Notes under the pieces: model-generated
Databases searched by the model: none
Told to the model about the DNA's origin: nothing
What the model saw: only the letters and a program-made list of their open reading frames with translations
Translations under genes and position numbers: made by a program
Origin: Utricularia gibba
Taxonomy: Eukaryota; Streptophyta; Magnoliopsida; Lamiales; Lentibulariaceae
DNA length: 64,000 nucleotides
Assembly (NCBI GenBank): GCA_002189035.1
Contig: NEEC01000009.1
Location: 3,038,001 to 3,102,000 of the forward strand
Direction: 5' to 3'
Shown: positions 47,639 to 59,549 of the stretch, piece by piece
Layout of the letters: every line of letters starts with the position of its first letter
How positions within the stretch are numbered: position 1 is the first letter of the stretch

Positions 47639-49656
47639 TCAAAACTGTTTTCTCTTGTTCCTAAACAATCTGTCTCTTTTCAGGGATACATAAACTATCA
47701 GAGCAACCACTCCAAACCACACCAGAAATGTCTTCCAGGGGAAAGGTGGCTCCTTGAAACAAACAAGGGAAGCCTCCAGCTCCTGAGTTGCCTGGTAAAC
47801 CAGCGAATGCATGGCATACAGGTCGTGGTCCGAAGATCGGGCAAAGTACAGAGCCATCTCATAGTCAAAGTGGGATATGGCAGAAATGGACTTCTGTAGC
47901 TTGTACCTAAACAAGTTCCATCTCTGCAAAAACTCAGTGTGCCGGCTGTGTCTCAGAAGATCTCCATCACCACCATGAGCTGCAATGGAGTCTAGAATGT
48001 CGAGTCCGCTGGAAATGCTGTAGTTTAAGTAAGTCAAGAGAACGTTCCTCCGGGCAGCATCCTTCTGAACAAAGGACAGTGAAGATATCTCGGAAAAGGG
48101 CCCAAAAGGAGTATGTCCAACACTCCATGTGTAGTCAACTAGAGAACTATTATGACTAGGGCTCCAGACCAGATGCGTTGGAGATACACCCCACATACTT
48201 TGGAGAATGGAACCGATGAGTGGTCTTTCAAGGTCACGAGCCTGTGTAAAAACATGATGGCCATTGCAACTATAGTCACTAACAGTATGACTATTCTTAG
48301 TCCTCACTGCAATTACCATATCCTTGAATGCCACGGATTGATGATAACGATCAAGCAAAAGTAATGTATTGACATCAAGATCAAAAACATAGACAGGAAG
48401 AAATCTGCCAAATTCCTCCTCGGGCAGGTTGCCGGCTTTTCTAAATTCCACAACTGACTCCAAAATGGACTGATGCAACCGCTTTGAGTCCAAATACTCG
48501 CTCACAATCAATGTATAATTATCAAACAAGTACCTCGATGTATAGGATGTTGTGGCCCTTGAAATAGCAAAAGAACAAATGGAGCACCCAGAGTACTTGA
48601 TCTCATACTTCTTGAAATTCAACTTTTGATCTCCCAACAACAAACCCTTATCACTAATCTCATCATTGAAAGTTTTCTCCACAGAATTCCAGTCTATCTC
48701 AAAAGTATCACCATCACCACGAATATGAATGAACTCAACAACCAACGTATCCTCAAATGGAACTTGAATTCTCAAAGAAGGGACAAGAAGAACCTGATAA
48801 GCACTCAGGACCAAGGAGGCTACTTCAGAAAGCAAAGCCTTATCAGACTTGGGGGGGCCATGGAGAGCCGCGAAAGGATGAAACTCTCCTTTTGGCAACA
48901 CTCCATCGCCGGATAATGCAGGCCCATAGTCAACAGGTCCTGCTCCCAAATCAATCCACAAGTAGCGATTTTTTCCCGTCCAGATGCTGCCCAAGCATTT
49001 GGTATGACCAGGAGAAATATCCCCTGATGAATAGCTGTAACCGTAGTCTCGTTGCTGTCGCCCGAGATGGATAACATAGATATGAAAAGAGTTAACGGGT
49101 TTCTGTTTGTCGAAGTCCTGACTAATGATATCGTCTATGACATTGTAGGGGACGGCAGAGAGGGTACGGCCGAAGGAAGTGGCAGCAGTGGCAAGATGGG
49201 ATTCGAGAGCTTGGGACAAGGAACTAACGAGGGTTCCCAGTGACAGCTTAGCCGAGAGCTGAAGAGAGTGAGAAATCGATAGATGGTGCGCAGAGATGGT
49301 CGAGAATGGCGTGATAACGTGGAAAGGGCCGCCCGAGACGGACGACGCAACGAAGGACGACAGATGCGACGACGAGAAGGAATTGAAAGTGCGACCGACT
49401 AAGTGTACGGTGATTGGGATCGGAATATTGAAGGAGAGAAGTGAGGCGGGGATCGGGGGTGAGCGGTTGAGGGCCGAGCGAGTGGAGTTCTCAGAGAAGA
49501 AGGCATGTACCTAAAGGAATCGTTAGTCGCGTGGGGATCCTTGCGGAATTGGTGGGCGAGGAATGTATCCAGGCCGACAATCGGGCCCGCGGCGGCTGCG
49601 AATCGGAACCCGTCGACGAAAAAGAGGAGCACCAGCAGGAAGACGGCGGCAGACAT
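47639..49656 (-). CDS. Plant ER/secretory membrane protein (At3g28720/At5g58100 type) with a frame break
   Basis: An intronless gene of about 672 residues. The ATG at 49656 opens a signal peptide (AAVFLLVLLFFVDGFRFAAA). After LDTFLAHQFRKDPHATNDSF the frame is lost near 49490-49500; the remainder is open in another frame (SLLSFNIPIPITVHLVGRTF ... HVITPFSTISAHHLSISHSL, ALESHLATAATSFGRTLSAV) to 47639. The length is one base short of a multiple of three, so one missing base explains it. A transmembrane helix (FLVWFGVVALIVYVSL) and a basic tail (RDRLFRNKRKQF) end the protein. It resembles large uncharacterised plant membrane proteins (DUF7906 type), one of which affects pollen exine. Function unknown. 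Confidence 0.75.
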
Positions 49657-49914
49657 TCTGGATGTCAATCGGAGAACCCGCCGGTACGGCAGAATAAGGG
49701 TTTTCGAGCCCAAATAACAGATAACAACACTGGAACTTTGCTTAAATCGTATCTTCCGAACCGGGAATCTGATGGGCTTTTCTCTTCTATACGAAAATAA
49801 AAACCCGGTTTTCAGCCGGTTCAAAAACCGGGAAAACAACAAAATGTACATACGTTAAGAGCCGTTGTTCTCCTACCCAAATGTAACTCTTTTCTTTCTT
49901 TGAAAATGAGCAGA
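49657..49914. other. Short spacer
   Basis: About 260 bases between the start of the DUF7906-type gene and the stop of GUF1 on the same strand. It must contain the promoter of the former and the 3' UTR of the latter. Confidence 0.5.
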
Positions 49915-52900
49915 TCATGAGCTCTTGAGCAGTTGGTGAAAAGCCTCCTGAGGAATATCAACGGAGCCAACTCGTTTCATCCGCTTCTTCCCTTCCTTTT
50001 GCTTCTCCAACAGTTTCCTCTTCCTAGTGACATCCCCACCGTAGCATTTTGCAAGAACATTCTTCCTCATAGCAGAAATCCTAAGCCAACAGAGCTAACT
50101 CCCTTAGAGCAAGCACACCAAGGTTTGTGTGTTTATAATGGCATGAACAAAGAAGGTTAGCCAGCACTTACGTCTCGCGTGCGATCACCTTTGATCCAAT
50201 GGCAGCTTGTATTGTTATCTCGAACATTTGCCTGTTGAGTTACATAAACATATAAAGTATGGATGTTGGAAGAGGTGCATGAGCCTGAGCAAGTGCACAC
50301 CTTTCTATGAACTTCTTCAGCTTGTCTACAAGCTCACGGCCAACTCGCTGTGCCTTTGATCGATGAATTATGGTGGCCATCGCATCCACCGGTTGTGCAT
50401 TCAGTAAGATGTCGAGCTTTACTAGATCTGAGACTTGATAGCTGTATAAACCTCACTTTGGCTTAATGATCACAGTGGGCGCATTTTTATGAAGCCAATG
50501 GAAAAAGAAGAACTTACTCAGCTTCCTCGTAATCAAAAGATGCATATCCTGACGTTAGACTCTTTAGTTCATTGTAAAAGTCAACCACAATTTCCCTCAG
50601 CGGCAGCCGATACTTCATTAGAGCTCTTTGACTGTCCATAACACATCGGAGTAGAAGATAAGTCAGAGTAAAGCGCCATTTCGGTTATAAACATGATGCA
50701 AATATGGGAACATGGGGAATAATTTATTGGCTTCTTCTATATTCGGGATAGTAAGAGTATGAATAGTCACCTGTCAATGAAGGTGTACTCTAATTGTTCA
50801 CCTCGCCGCTCAGAACACAGGGTGATGATGGAGCCAACATACCTTCAAGCAAGATGATAGCATAGGCCTGTTTAGCCATTTCGAGCGATTATGCTCGACA
50901 AAAAGGTTAAGCCTGAGAGCTTACTCACTAGGAATAATAATAGTTGCTATAACAGTTGGTTCCCAACAAGCTGTAACTCTTTGTTTAGGATTTGAAGGCA
51001 ACATAGCAGGATTCTGAATTTGCATTTTGCTGATGAACAAAAAAAATACGAACATCAATTGGCGTACGTTGAGTGAATACTATAACAGCAAGAAAAAAAA
51101 AAAATTTAAGCATGTACCTCCCATCTGAGAACTCAAAGATGTATGGCACAGTGGGAACAGTGGAAATCACTTGCGCTCCATGTTCCTAAGAAAAGCACAA
51201 AATTCGCTGAAAAGATCACAAAGGGGTATAATAGAACACAAAGGATGAAAAGTCAAAAATCTACCTGCTCGAGTCTCTGATGAAAGACATCCATATGAAG
51301 TAAGCCCAAGAAACCACATCTGCGGATAAACAAGAAATCATCAACACTGACAGTAAGTTATCATCAAAACTGCTAACGATGCTTGCCTAAATCCCAGACC
51401 AAGTGCTGAGCTGCTCTCTTTTGAAACAGATACACTTGCATCATTGCAGGTGAGCCTTTCAATGGCATTATTAAGTTCTTCAAAATCTGAACCATCCGCT
51501 GGATATACACCAGAGAACACCATATGCTTTACTGGCTTGAAACCTTCCAGCAACAATAATCGTAAGAGAGAAAGCGTAAAGCCTCTAGCAAGGAAGCACA
51601 TCAGGATTGAAGCATTACCTGGGAGGGGCTCTACAGACATTCGAGAATGGTAAAGGGTATCTCCAACACGAGCCTCCTTGGTTGATCGCATGCCACTGAC
51701 AACATACCCCACCTGCCCTGTCAGAAGTACTCCAGTGGGTGTAAGTTCAGGGTGCATTATACCAACATCAAAAACTTCATATGACTGGCCAGTTGCAGCC
51801 GAGGAGATCTTGTCACCCTTCCTTAGAGATCCATCAACAATTGCCACGTGGCAGATAACCCCTTTATATTCATCATAATAGGCATCCAGTAAAAGCATGC
51901 GCAGAGGCGAAGTATCTTTCCCGGGTGGAGGGGGTATTTGCTCTATCACAGCGGGAAGGACTTGCTCCAGCCCTTGGCCTGTCTTGGCTGATGTCAAGAG
52001 AGCACCAGCAGGATCAAGATCAAAAATAGACTTTAGCTGTTCTTTAACACGATCTGGATCAGCTGTTGGCTGATCAATTTTGTTAATAACCGGGATCACG
52101 GTAAGATTTGCTTCAAAAGCAAGATAGAAGTTTGCCACCGTCTGGGCCTGGACACCTTGTGCTGCATCAACAACAAGAAGGACGCCCTGACAAGCAGCCA
52201 AAGATCTCGAAACTTCGTAGCTAAAATCCACATGACCGGGCGTATCAATCAAATTCAACAGGAAGCTTGTTTTAGCCCCCTTAGATTTGTATTCATGAAA
52301 CATGGTCGCTGTCTGGGCTTTAACAGTTATACCCCGCTCTCTCTCCACCTAGTACAACAAAGCTATGAACACAGATGGGCAATAACTGAGCATCAACCTA
52401 AACACAGAACTGCAACATCGAAACAATGTATCTCACCTATGAAACAAAAATGTTTCTGGTTGTAAGAAAAACTGACAAACATGATTAAAAATTTAAACGC
52501 AAACAACAACAAAACAAAGGCCATCCACTACATTCTGAAACACAAAAAAAAAAGCAACAGAAATTGATGTGCTTCACTAATAAACGAAAATGAGAAATTC
52601 ATGGCCACCTGCAATTTATCCAAATACTGAGGCTGGCCATGGCCCTTCCGAATGGTTCCCGTGAGCTCTAAAAGACGGTCAGCAAGAGTAGATTTTCCAT
52701 GGTCGACATGCGCAATAATAGAAAAGTTCCGTATTTTATCAGAAGGGTACTGACTCACATCGATGGAGGAATCTTCCCTAAACTGCGACCCGAAAAATGC
52801 ACTCTGATTCCAACCAAGAATTGAATTCCAACACCCAATTGACCCTAATCGTCTGAATCTATGACAGCTGCAAACAGAATTAAGAGACAAAACTGCCTGC

Positions 52901-52938
52901 AAGTTCAGGGTTCTTGAAGCTAACAGGGACGAGCACAT
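49915..52938 (-). CDS. GUF1: Mitochondrial translation GTPase GUF1 (EF4/LepA)
   Basis: Exon 1 (52609-52938) starts [16 protein letters not shown], a basic, acid-free leader like a mitochondrial presequence, then [20 protein letters not shown] (P-loop) and [19 protein letters not shown]. Exon 2 starts at 52348 with [17 protein letters not shown] (switch I) and continues [16 protein letters not shown] (G3), [12 protein letters not shown] (G4) and SAKTG (G5), then domain II ([18 protein letters not shown]). Further exons run down to 49915, ending [34 protein letters not shown], the LepA C-terminal domain. Organellar EF4 back-translocates stalled ribosomes. The sequence is closer to the mitochondrial GUF1 (At5g39900) than to plastid LepA. 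An in-frame ATG 36 bases upstream is possible as start. Confidence 0.92.
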
Positions 52939-53866
52939 CTTCGTCCCTTGCAGCACCAGCCAGGTTTCTCTCACCCGGTCGCCCTCTCAAAGTGCCCACG
53001 CCCAACCCAGTAGCAAATTCAATCCAGTCAGGTTCACGCTTTCCATGGGCCAGCGGCCCGTAATTGGGCTTCCGACAAGAGTGGCCCAATTTATTTATTA
53101 AACATCCTATTTTTGTATATTATTTCCCCGTATCCAAATAAAGAAAAAAAACATTCACCAATACTGCATGGATTAGGTCCATGAAAATTTTCAATTTTGG
53201 GGCATTCCTAACTTATTGCAATTATTACACACACCATGTCTTTTTAATTATTATTACATTATTTATTTGGCAATCTTGGGATGATGTGAGTGGCATACAC
53301 ATTATATAATGCATGTGGCTCCACTGAAATGGACAATTGGAAAGTTGAGTCACAGCAAGCAAGAATCTTGATTTCTCTATGGGGATTGGGGAATATGGGC
53401 GGGCCATCCACCACCCCCATTCACTTCCACACCTTTTTTCGTTTTCTTTTCTTTTCTCCGGTGAGAGCCACGTTACTTTAAGGAGGATGATATTATGGAC
53501 GAGACGAGATTACAGACATGGTGATCACGTGTTTCAAAGCGGTCTGAACCAAACCCTGAGCTGGGTCTGGTCTGGGGGGTGGTAGCCATTTGGGGCCAAG
53601 TTGATCATGTCGAGCGGGGGATGGTTCAGTGAATGGTTTGGCGATTAACCCGGAATTAGGTTAGGGTAGATCTGTTGAGGGTAAGACCAGGGTTTGATTA
53701 TGATAAGGCTACTGTACATGGAGTTGCTATTGGTTGATGTGATCTCATCTTTCCGCAGCCATGTTCCAGAAGACTCTATGGCATGAAATTTGGGAACCAT
53801 TTTCGTTGTTTGATGTAAGGACTGCAGTAGCAAGATTAAAGTGGAGGGGGAGATCCTCTTCTTTTT
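52939..53866. other. Spacer between GUF1 and the HD-Zip gene
   Basis: GUF1 promoter up to about 53150, AT-rich sequence, then the 3' region of the minus-strand HD-Zip gene. TGATCACGTG near 53520 holds a CACGTG core. No gene seen. Confidence 0.45.
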
Positions 53867-54660
53867 CTAATGGAAGTTTTGCTGATCTGTCCATGGCCAA
53901 AAACCGGGGTTTTCTTCGATTCCTCCGAAGAAGTTGCAGAGGCCCTCGCTTCCGGCAGGAGTGGAAGGATTATTTCTTCTTGTCGAGCCGTGGAGGAGCT
54001 CTGTGAAGCCTCCTCCCCCGTGAGCCATCGTCGGAGAGAAGAGTAAGGCGGCGGCGCCGGTATTATCAGCAGTTGCGTTGCTCCATGAACCTTCTGTTTC
54101 CCTGTTGAGATTTATTGCTCCCTCCAATGATTCCCTTTTCTTCAAAGAAAGTATCTGAACATTCGGCAAAACCTAGAATAAATACGTAACTGAAATAACG
54201 TGCTCCGATGAAGCTTTTCACTTTTCAGCCCAACCTGTGACTGAAGGTTCTTGTTCTGGGATTTGAGCGAATCGTTGTCGGCTTTAAGAGCTTCAAACTG
54301 CCGTTTGAGAACATCGTAGTCCTTCTCCAGCTGCTTCGTCTTGGATCTCGCCCGTCGGTTCTGAAACCAGATCGCAATCTGTCGAGGCTGGAGGCCCAAG
54401 GCCCGAGCAAGCTCCATCTTCCGTTCGGGCTCAAGTTTATTCCCCAACTCGAAGCTTTTCTCCAAGGCGCGGACTTGCTCCACGTCCAGCCTCCTCTTCT
54501 TCTCGCCCTGGAACTGGGAGCCGTCGTCGGACATATCATCCTCCGGCGGCACCTCCGCTCCCGAGTAAGAAGCCGACCGCCGCATCAAGAAGCCATGGAA
54601 ATCAGGGGCGGACGGGGATGCCGAGGGAAACTGAGGGATGCTTTCATGGCCCTGAAACAT
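53867..54660 (-). CDS. Class I HD-Zip transcription factor, ATHB13/23-like
   Basis: Two exons (54236-54660 and 53867-54154) give about 236 residues. [13 protein letters not shown] and [15 protein letters not shown] are followed by [20 protein letters not shown], the homeodomain, and a leucine zipper ([20 protein letters not shown]). The second exon starts ILSLKKRE and contains [13 protein letters not shown]; the C terminus is [14 protein letters not shown]. These last motifs are typical of the ATHB13/ATHB23/ATHB3/ATHB20 group, nuclear regulators of leaf shape, flowering and stress. Helix 3 reads [10 protein letters not shown] where the family has RARWK: codon TCC for the usual TGG, two base changes. 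This might alter the domain core or DNA contact. Otherwise intact. Confidence 0.9.
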
Positions 54661-55013
54661 AGAGGGAGACGAGGTTTGCCGGTGTTGTTCTTCAATGATT
54701 CAGGTATTAAACTAATTCATTTGGTGAAGAAGAAAAAAGCGAGAAAGAGAGAGAGAAGCAAATTTTTATGGAACACAGTGTCGAAAATGGGGTCGCAGAG
54801 CTGGGAGCCAGCGATGATCTCCGTTCGGATAGAGACAGAGACAGTGTGGGAGAACATGAACTGTTAGTTATTTATTTATTAGTGGGAGGTGCTTGTCTTT
54901 TTTTTATTCATTTTTATTTTAAGACCCCCCCTAATTATTCAATAATATTATAATGTTTTAATAATTTTACATGAAAGTATATATAAAAATCTAAGTATGT
55001 GAGTATATGAGTA

Positions 55014-55032
55014 ATATATATATATATATATA
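55014..55032. repeat. AT dinucleotide microsatellite
   Basis: Uninterrupted alternating A/T of 19 bases in the AT-rich spacer. Confidence 0.9.
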
Positions 55033-56409
55033 ATTAACCACTCTTTTATTTTGGCATATTATCAACATGATCAAAAAATGAGTATGTAAATAATATAGTC
55101 ATACAAGATTAACATATATATATTAGTTAATCAAACAATGATTTTTGTGTAAAATTAAATATAAATATTTTATATTATAATATTAAACACCTTCGAGATT
55201 GGTAATTATTTTGCCTTTGACTTAATATCCACTAACATAAAACATTTGTCTAAAAGTATTTATTTACTACCAAAAAGACAATGAATTTTTATACTAAATT
55301 CATTTTCGTTACGGAAATGAATTAATTAGATTAAATTCAAGGGAGCAGATCCGGCCACATGCACAAACCCAAGCCAATGGGATCTTCTCTTGGGTTGTTT
55401 TTCCACATCCACCATCGCCATGTGGTTTCCTGTCGTGCGCTATAAGGGAGGGGGTCTGAGACCCCACCCCGAATGGGCTGGAGATGGCTAGCCGCGACGT
55501 CATCAGTGATATTTCGTGTTTTTATTTTTTTAAAGAAGAATATCTTATATAAAATTAAAATAAGTATTTTATTTTATTACAAATATACAAAAAAAAAAAA
55601 AAAACCCGGGTGGGTGCAGGGTGTACGGGAATGGGAGTCAAAAAGGAGGAGAGGAAGGGGATGAAACTTTTGGGATGGTAACAAAGAAGTTCCAGAAATA
55701 CTGAAACCTGAAGAGAGTTGGGTAGGGGGTGCACCGCACAGAAGAAGGAAACGAAGAATGGGCTGAAAGCACAGTCACCGGAAAACGTCCTTCTCATCTC
55801 CTCTCCTCTCTGCTCCTTGCTACGCGGGTTCATGTTTGGTGGATGCATCAAAACGGAAACCCATCTCCCAGTTCACAGAAACAAGGAACCAGCCTCTTGC
55901 CTACCACCGCCGATGATGCCCAGCATGCCCTCCTTTCCTCTCCTACAATGCTGCACAACCCCGGGGTAGGAGCCCACATCTGGTGTGGGAATTGAAGTTA
56001 TTTAGAAATCTGATTGTTAGAATATATAATATTACATTAAAAAATTAAAATGTAATAATCAAATATATATTAAACTATAGATCATAAATAATTGATTGAA
56101 TTTAATTTTTTTTAAATATGATTTATATTTTTTATGTCTTGAATTTCACGTGTACTTATACGATCCATTGAATCATGAATTTTAATACTGATCACCCTAT
56201 TTTACTATTGTGTGAAAAATCTGTAAATTATGGAAATTTGATCATGATGACAAAAATCGAGCACATTTGATGTTAATTTTTCATCTTATGTATGAGAAAT
56301 AAATAATGAACGATCAAGTATGTAAATGGACTATCACAAGATATGTGACTAAGATATTAAAAGTAAATATAATATGATAGGTTTGGAACAAGTTAAATAA
56401 GATGGATAT

Positions 56410-56427
56410 TATATATATATATATATA
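56410..56427. repeat. AT dinucleotide microsatellite
   Basis: Uninterrupted alternating T/A of 18 bases in the AT-rich spacer. Confidence 0.9.
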
Positions 56428-57006
56428 AACAAAAATTAGATTAGTAATCAATATCATTCACATTTTAATTCAACATAATTGATGCTAAGATCTGAAGCAT
56501 ATGATTAGAATGGAATATTCTATGCGTTTCCATGACACATACAACAATGGTATGATGTGTATGTAAATCATTTAGCAGATGAGATGAGGTCACATAGACT
56601 TTTTTTGCATTTCCGTACATCTGACGAAGTTAAAAAAATAAGATAGTAATAATTAAACTCTTTTTTTGCATTTAGTAGGTATTAAAATGAGATGATATAA
56701 AAAATGAATACTTTGAACATGTTTAATTTGATTGATTAAGACGTTGAAAATATATGATGTAATTATTAAATTAAAATAAAAACCTTTTTATAAAGGACAT
56801 TTTTGTCCAGAATTTTTTTTAACGATTTTGTAAAAAATTATATATTTTTATTTTTCCACATTAATATGAGGAATTAATGAGGAAAAGAATTGTCATTGGC
56901 CCGGCTCCACCAGGCCCGGCCCGTCCGTACTCAAAACATATAGGGCCAACATCGAGTGTATCAGGGTGGCCCATGAGAAACTGGACCTGTGGACGCGCAC
57001 ACCACT

Positions 57007-57060
57007 CACGTGACCACGTGCAGTGCTACGCGTGTGGACGGGCTACCGGTGGCCCACGTG
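57007..57060. promoter_or_regulatory. Cluster of three G-boxes
   Basis: CACGTG occurs at 57007-57012, 57015-57020 and 57055-57060, the first two separated by two bases. The surrounding ~190 bases are GC-rich against an AT-rich background. It lies about 1.1 kb upstream of the glutaredoxin-domain gene's leader. Such clusters act as ABRE/G-box modules in plants; activity here is inferred. Confidence 0.4.
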
Positions 57061-57122
57061 ACCATACCATAGTTATGAACAACCAAACCATGATTAAGAC
57101 AAACAAATCTTTTGGTTAACCT

Positions 57123-57134
57123 GGGGGGGGGGGG
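57123..57134 (+). repeat. Run of 12 guanines
   Basis: Uninterrupted G tract in an AT-rich spacer. Confidence 0.9.
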
Positions 57135-58152
57135 ATATCAAAACTTTCCATTTTCGTTTTCAAAATTTTTATTATATATTTCTATCAATTTAATTCAATC
57201 CCATTTATATAATATATACATTTTATTATTAGGGAAAATGGTAAAAATTCACAGTTTGAAATGTTGTAGTGATTATATATATTTCATTTTTTATTTGCAA
57301 AAAAGGGAAAAGGCGATCCAAATAAACCAGGCACATGCAGGGAAGTGGGGTCCATTGTTTTTGACTTTTTTCAATCTACTTTTAGAAATTAGAAATCATC
57401 TTCACTCCCATTTTTATATTTTCACTTTCTTAAATCATGAATTTTATACTTTTTTACTGTATTTTAGTACAATTTAAAAGAATTCTACTTTATTCTTCCC
57501 TTTTTTGCATTAATTTTCAGTTTAACACATGTAAAAAGAAAATAAATATTAAAAAAACATATTGTATATTCTTTAAGTTAAATGACCAATCATATTCAAT
57601 TGGACTCTATTTTCAACTTTAATCAATATTTTAAAATAATGTTAAATTCTATTATGATTTTGAGTTAATGCATTAAATTTATTATGAAAAATAAAAAATA
57701 ATTATCTGAATGTTTTAACCCTTTATAAAAATTATTAAATGGAATTAAAAAATGATGAATTGTCTTTGTTTCTCTACACTAGGATAGAGGAATAGTCCAT
57801 GTGGTCAAAGAGGATATTACGAAATTGTGAAGGGTCACATTGCTAATAAATTAAATGAGTAGTCCACCTTGCCCCCTCTCTCTAGATATGCAAATTCATC
57901 ACCTCATTTATTTATGGAATTCACATTCAAATTTCAAATTGAAATTAGACCCAAATAATAACCGTAAAAATAGAGTTTTTTATTTACAAAATCTAAATAT
58001 TAAAACATTTGACGATTCAGTGGGTGGGATATGAAAAAGGGGTGACCGGCGATTGGCTGGAGCCATTGAAGCATTGGCTTGGCGGATGGGCTGTACACAC
58101 GCTACACTGCCGCGGCGTCGACGGTGTTCTTGTTGGATTCTTACACAGTTCC

Positions 58153-58160
58153 TATAAATA
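58153..58160 (+). promoter_or_regulatory. TATA box of the glutaredoxin-domain gene
   Basis: TATAAATA lies about 340 bases before the ATG at 58498. A CT-rich stretch typical of plant leaders follows (CTTCTTCATCTTCTTC near 58267). Confidence 0.45.
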
Positions 58161-58497
58161 ATTAGGTGTCTCATTGTTGCTGATCTTCGGATTGGGATGA
58201 TGTGAGAAGGGGCAGCCGCTGAAGGGGTGTTTTCGTTTTCTGGTACTTTTTCAGTTTCCACGTCCCCTTCTTCATCTTCTTCTTCTTCTTTTTGCTGTGT
58301 TGGTTTGTTCAGATTTCCTTCTCGTTTTCCAGAAGAGTGAAGTTGGTTATATGGTTTTTGGTGGATGTGATCATCGGCTGAACTTTATTTCCCCGATGCG
58401 TTTCTCTGGATTTCTCCGATCGAATTTGGTGGATTCGGGTTAGTTCCAGGGGCACAAGAATCTGGTTTTTTTTTTCTTTGGGGTCGGTTTTAAGGTT

Positions 58498-59549
58498 ATG
58501 GGGTGCACGTCGTCGAGAAGTGAAGTTTGCCCAAATTGTCAGACTACTTATTTGCCGGTGCGTCGGAGCAGCTCCTTGAGGGGGGTGGAGAAGAGTCACC
58601 GGAGGAAGAAAACAGGGGATTATATTCACACGCATCACCTAGTCTCGCTTACTTCGTCTACTCTGGGTTCCCTGAATCTTGATCCGTCGATTCAAGAAGA
58701 TGGTCGCTCGTCGAGATTTGAAATTGGATTGATCGAAGCCAAGACTTGGTCTAAGATGATCGAAGAGAAAATCCCCAAAACCACTCCCAAAACGCCGGTT
58801 TTCACGCCGCCGGGGGAGCCGGAGAAGATCAACGCTTGGGAATTAATGGAGGGCCTGGAGGAAATCAACAGCCCATTAAGACCTTCTCACCATTTTCGCA
58901 CCTTATCCTTGAATGTCCCCCCAATCTACTCCGACGACGATTCTCCGAAACAAGAATTTTCAGATTCAGCAGAATCCGAATTCGACCCCGACGTAATCGC
59001 CGCATTCCGGCGAGCATTACAGGACGTCCCTCCGGCGAGCCCTTTCCCCCCCAACCCCAAGAGGGACAAAGTAATCGTCTACTTCACAAGCCTAAGGGGC
59101 GTGAGAAAGACATACGAAGACTGCTGTCAAGTTCTAGCCATCTTAAAAGCAATCGGAGTTCGAATCGACGAACGAGACGTATCAATGCATTCAGGGTTCA
59201 AAGAGGAGCTCAAGGATCTCCTCCGCGACTGCGGCGGCTACGGCAGCCGACTACCCAGAGTGTTCATCGGAAACAGGCACGTCGGCGGGTGGGAGGAGAT
59301 TCGAAGGATGAACGAGGAGGGGGGTTAGCACAAATGTTCGAAGGATGCCAAAGAGACGAAGACGACGACAAGTTCTGCGACGTCTGCGGCAACATCAGAT
59401 TCATCCCCTGTCAGAAATGCTCAGGCAGTTGCAAAATCTTGTATGAGGAAGATGAGGAAGAAATGTATGATGAGGAAGATCATGGCTTCCATCGATGCCC
59501 CGACTGCAATGAAAATGGTCTGCTTCGTTGTCCCCATTGCTGTGATTAG
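58498..59549 (+). CDS. Glutaredoxin-domain protein with CxxC-rich tail, frame break
   Basis: An intronless gene. MGCTSS gives a possible N-myristoylation site (G2) with C3 as an acylation site. A long Ser/Pro-rich N part (KTTPKTPVFTPPGEPEKINA, WELMEGLEEI) leads to a glutaredoxin fold (DKVIVYFTSLRGVRKTYEDC, VRIDERDVSMHSGFKEEL, SRLPRVFIGNRHVGG). The active site is degenerate, with no CxxC at the usual place (SLRGVRKTYEDC). The frame stops at TAG after MNEEGG, but the expected continuation (LAQMFEGCQ, FCDVCGNIRFIPCQKCSGSC, CPDCNENGLLRCPHC) follows in another frame to 59549. The break sits in the G6 run 59319-59324; one more G restores GGLAQMFEGC. It matches the plant At3g28850/At5g39865 family. 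Confidence 0.87.

Larger units (their letters stand above)
54661..58152. other. Long AT-rich intergenic region
   Basis: About 3.5 kb: HD-Zip promoter to about 54900, then AT-rich sequence with AT dinucleotide runs, an A-run at about 55588, a less AT-rich patch at 55600-55990 with no domain-bearing frame, a G-box cluster near 57010-57060 and a G12 run. No gene or transposon supported. Confidence 0.5.

Noticed and set aside
57112-57477. 121-codon plus-strand frame
   Set aside because: Composed almost entirely of F, I, L, Y and K from AT-rich DNA; no coding character.
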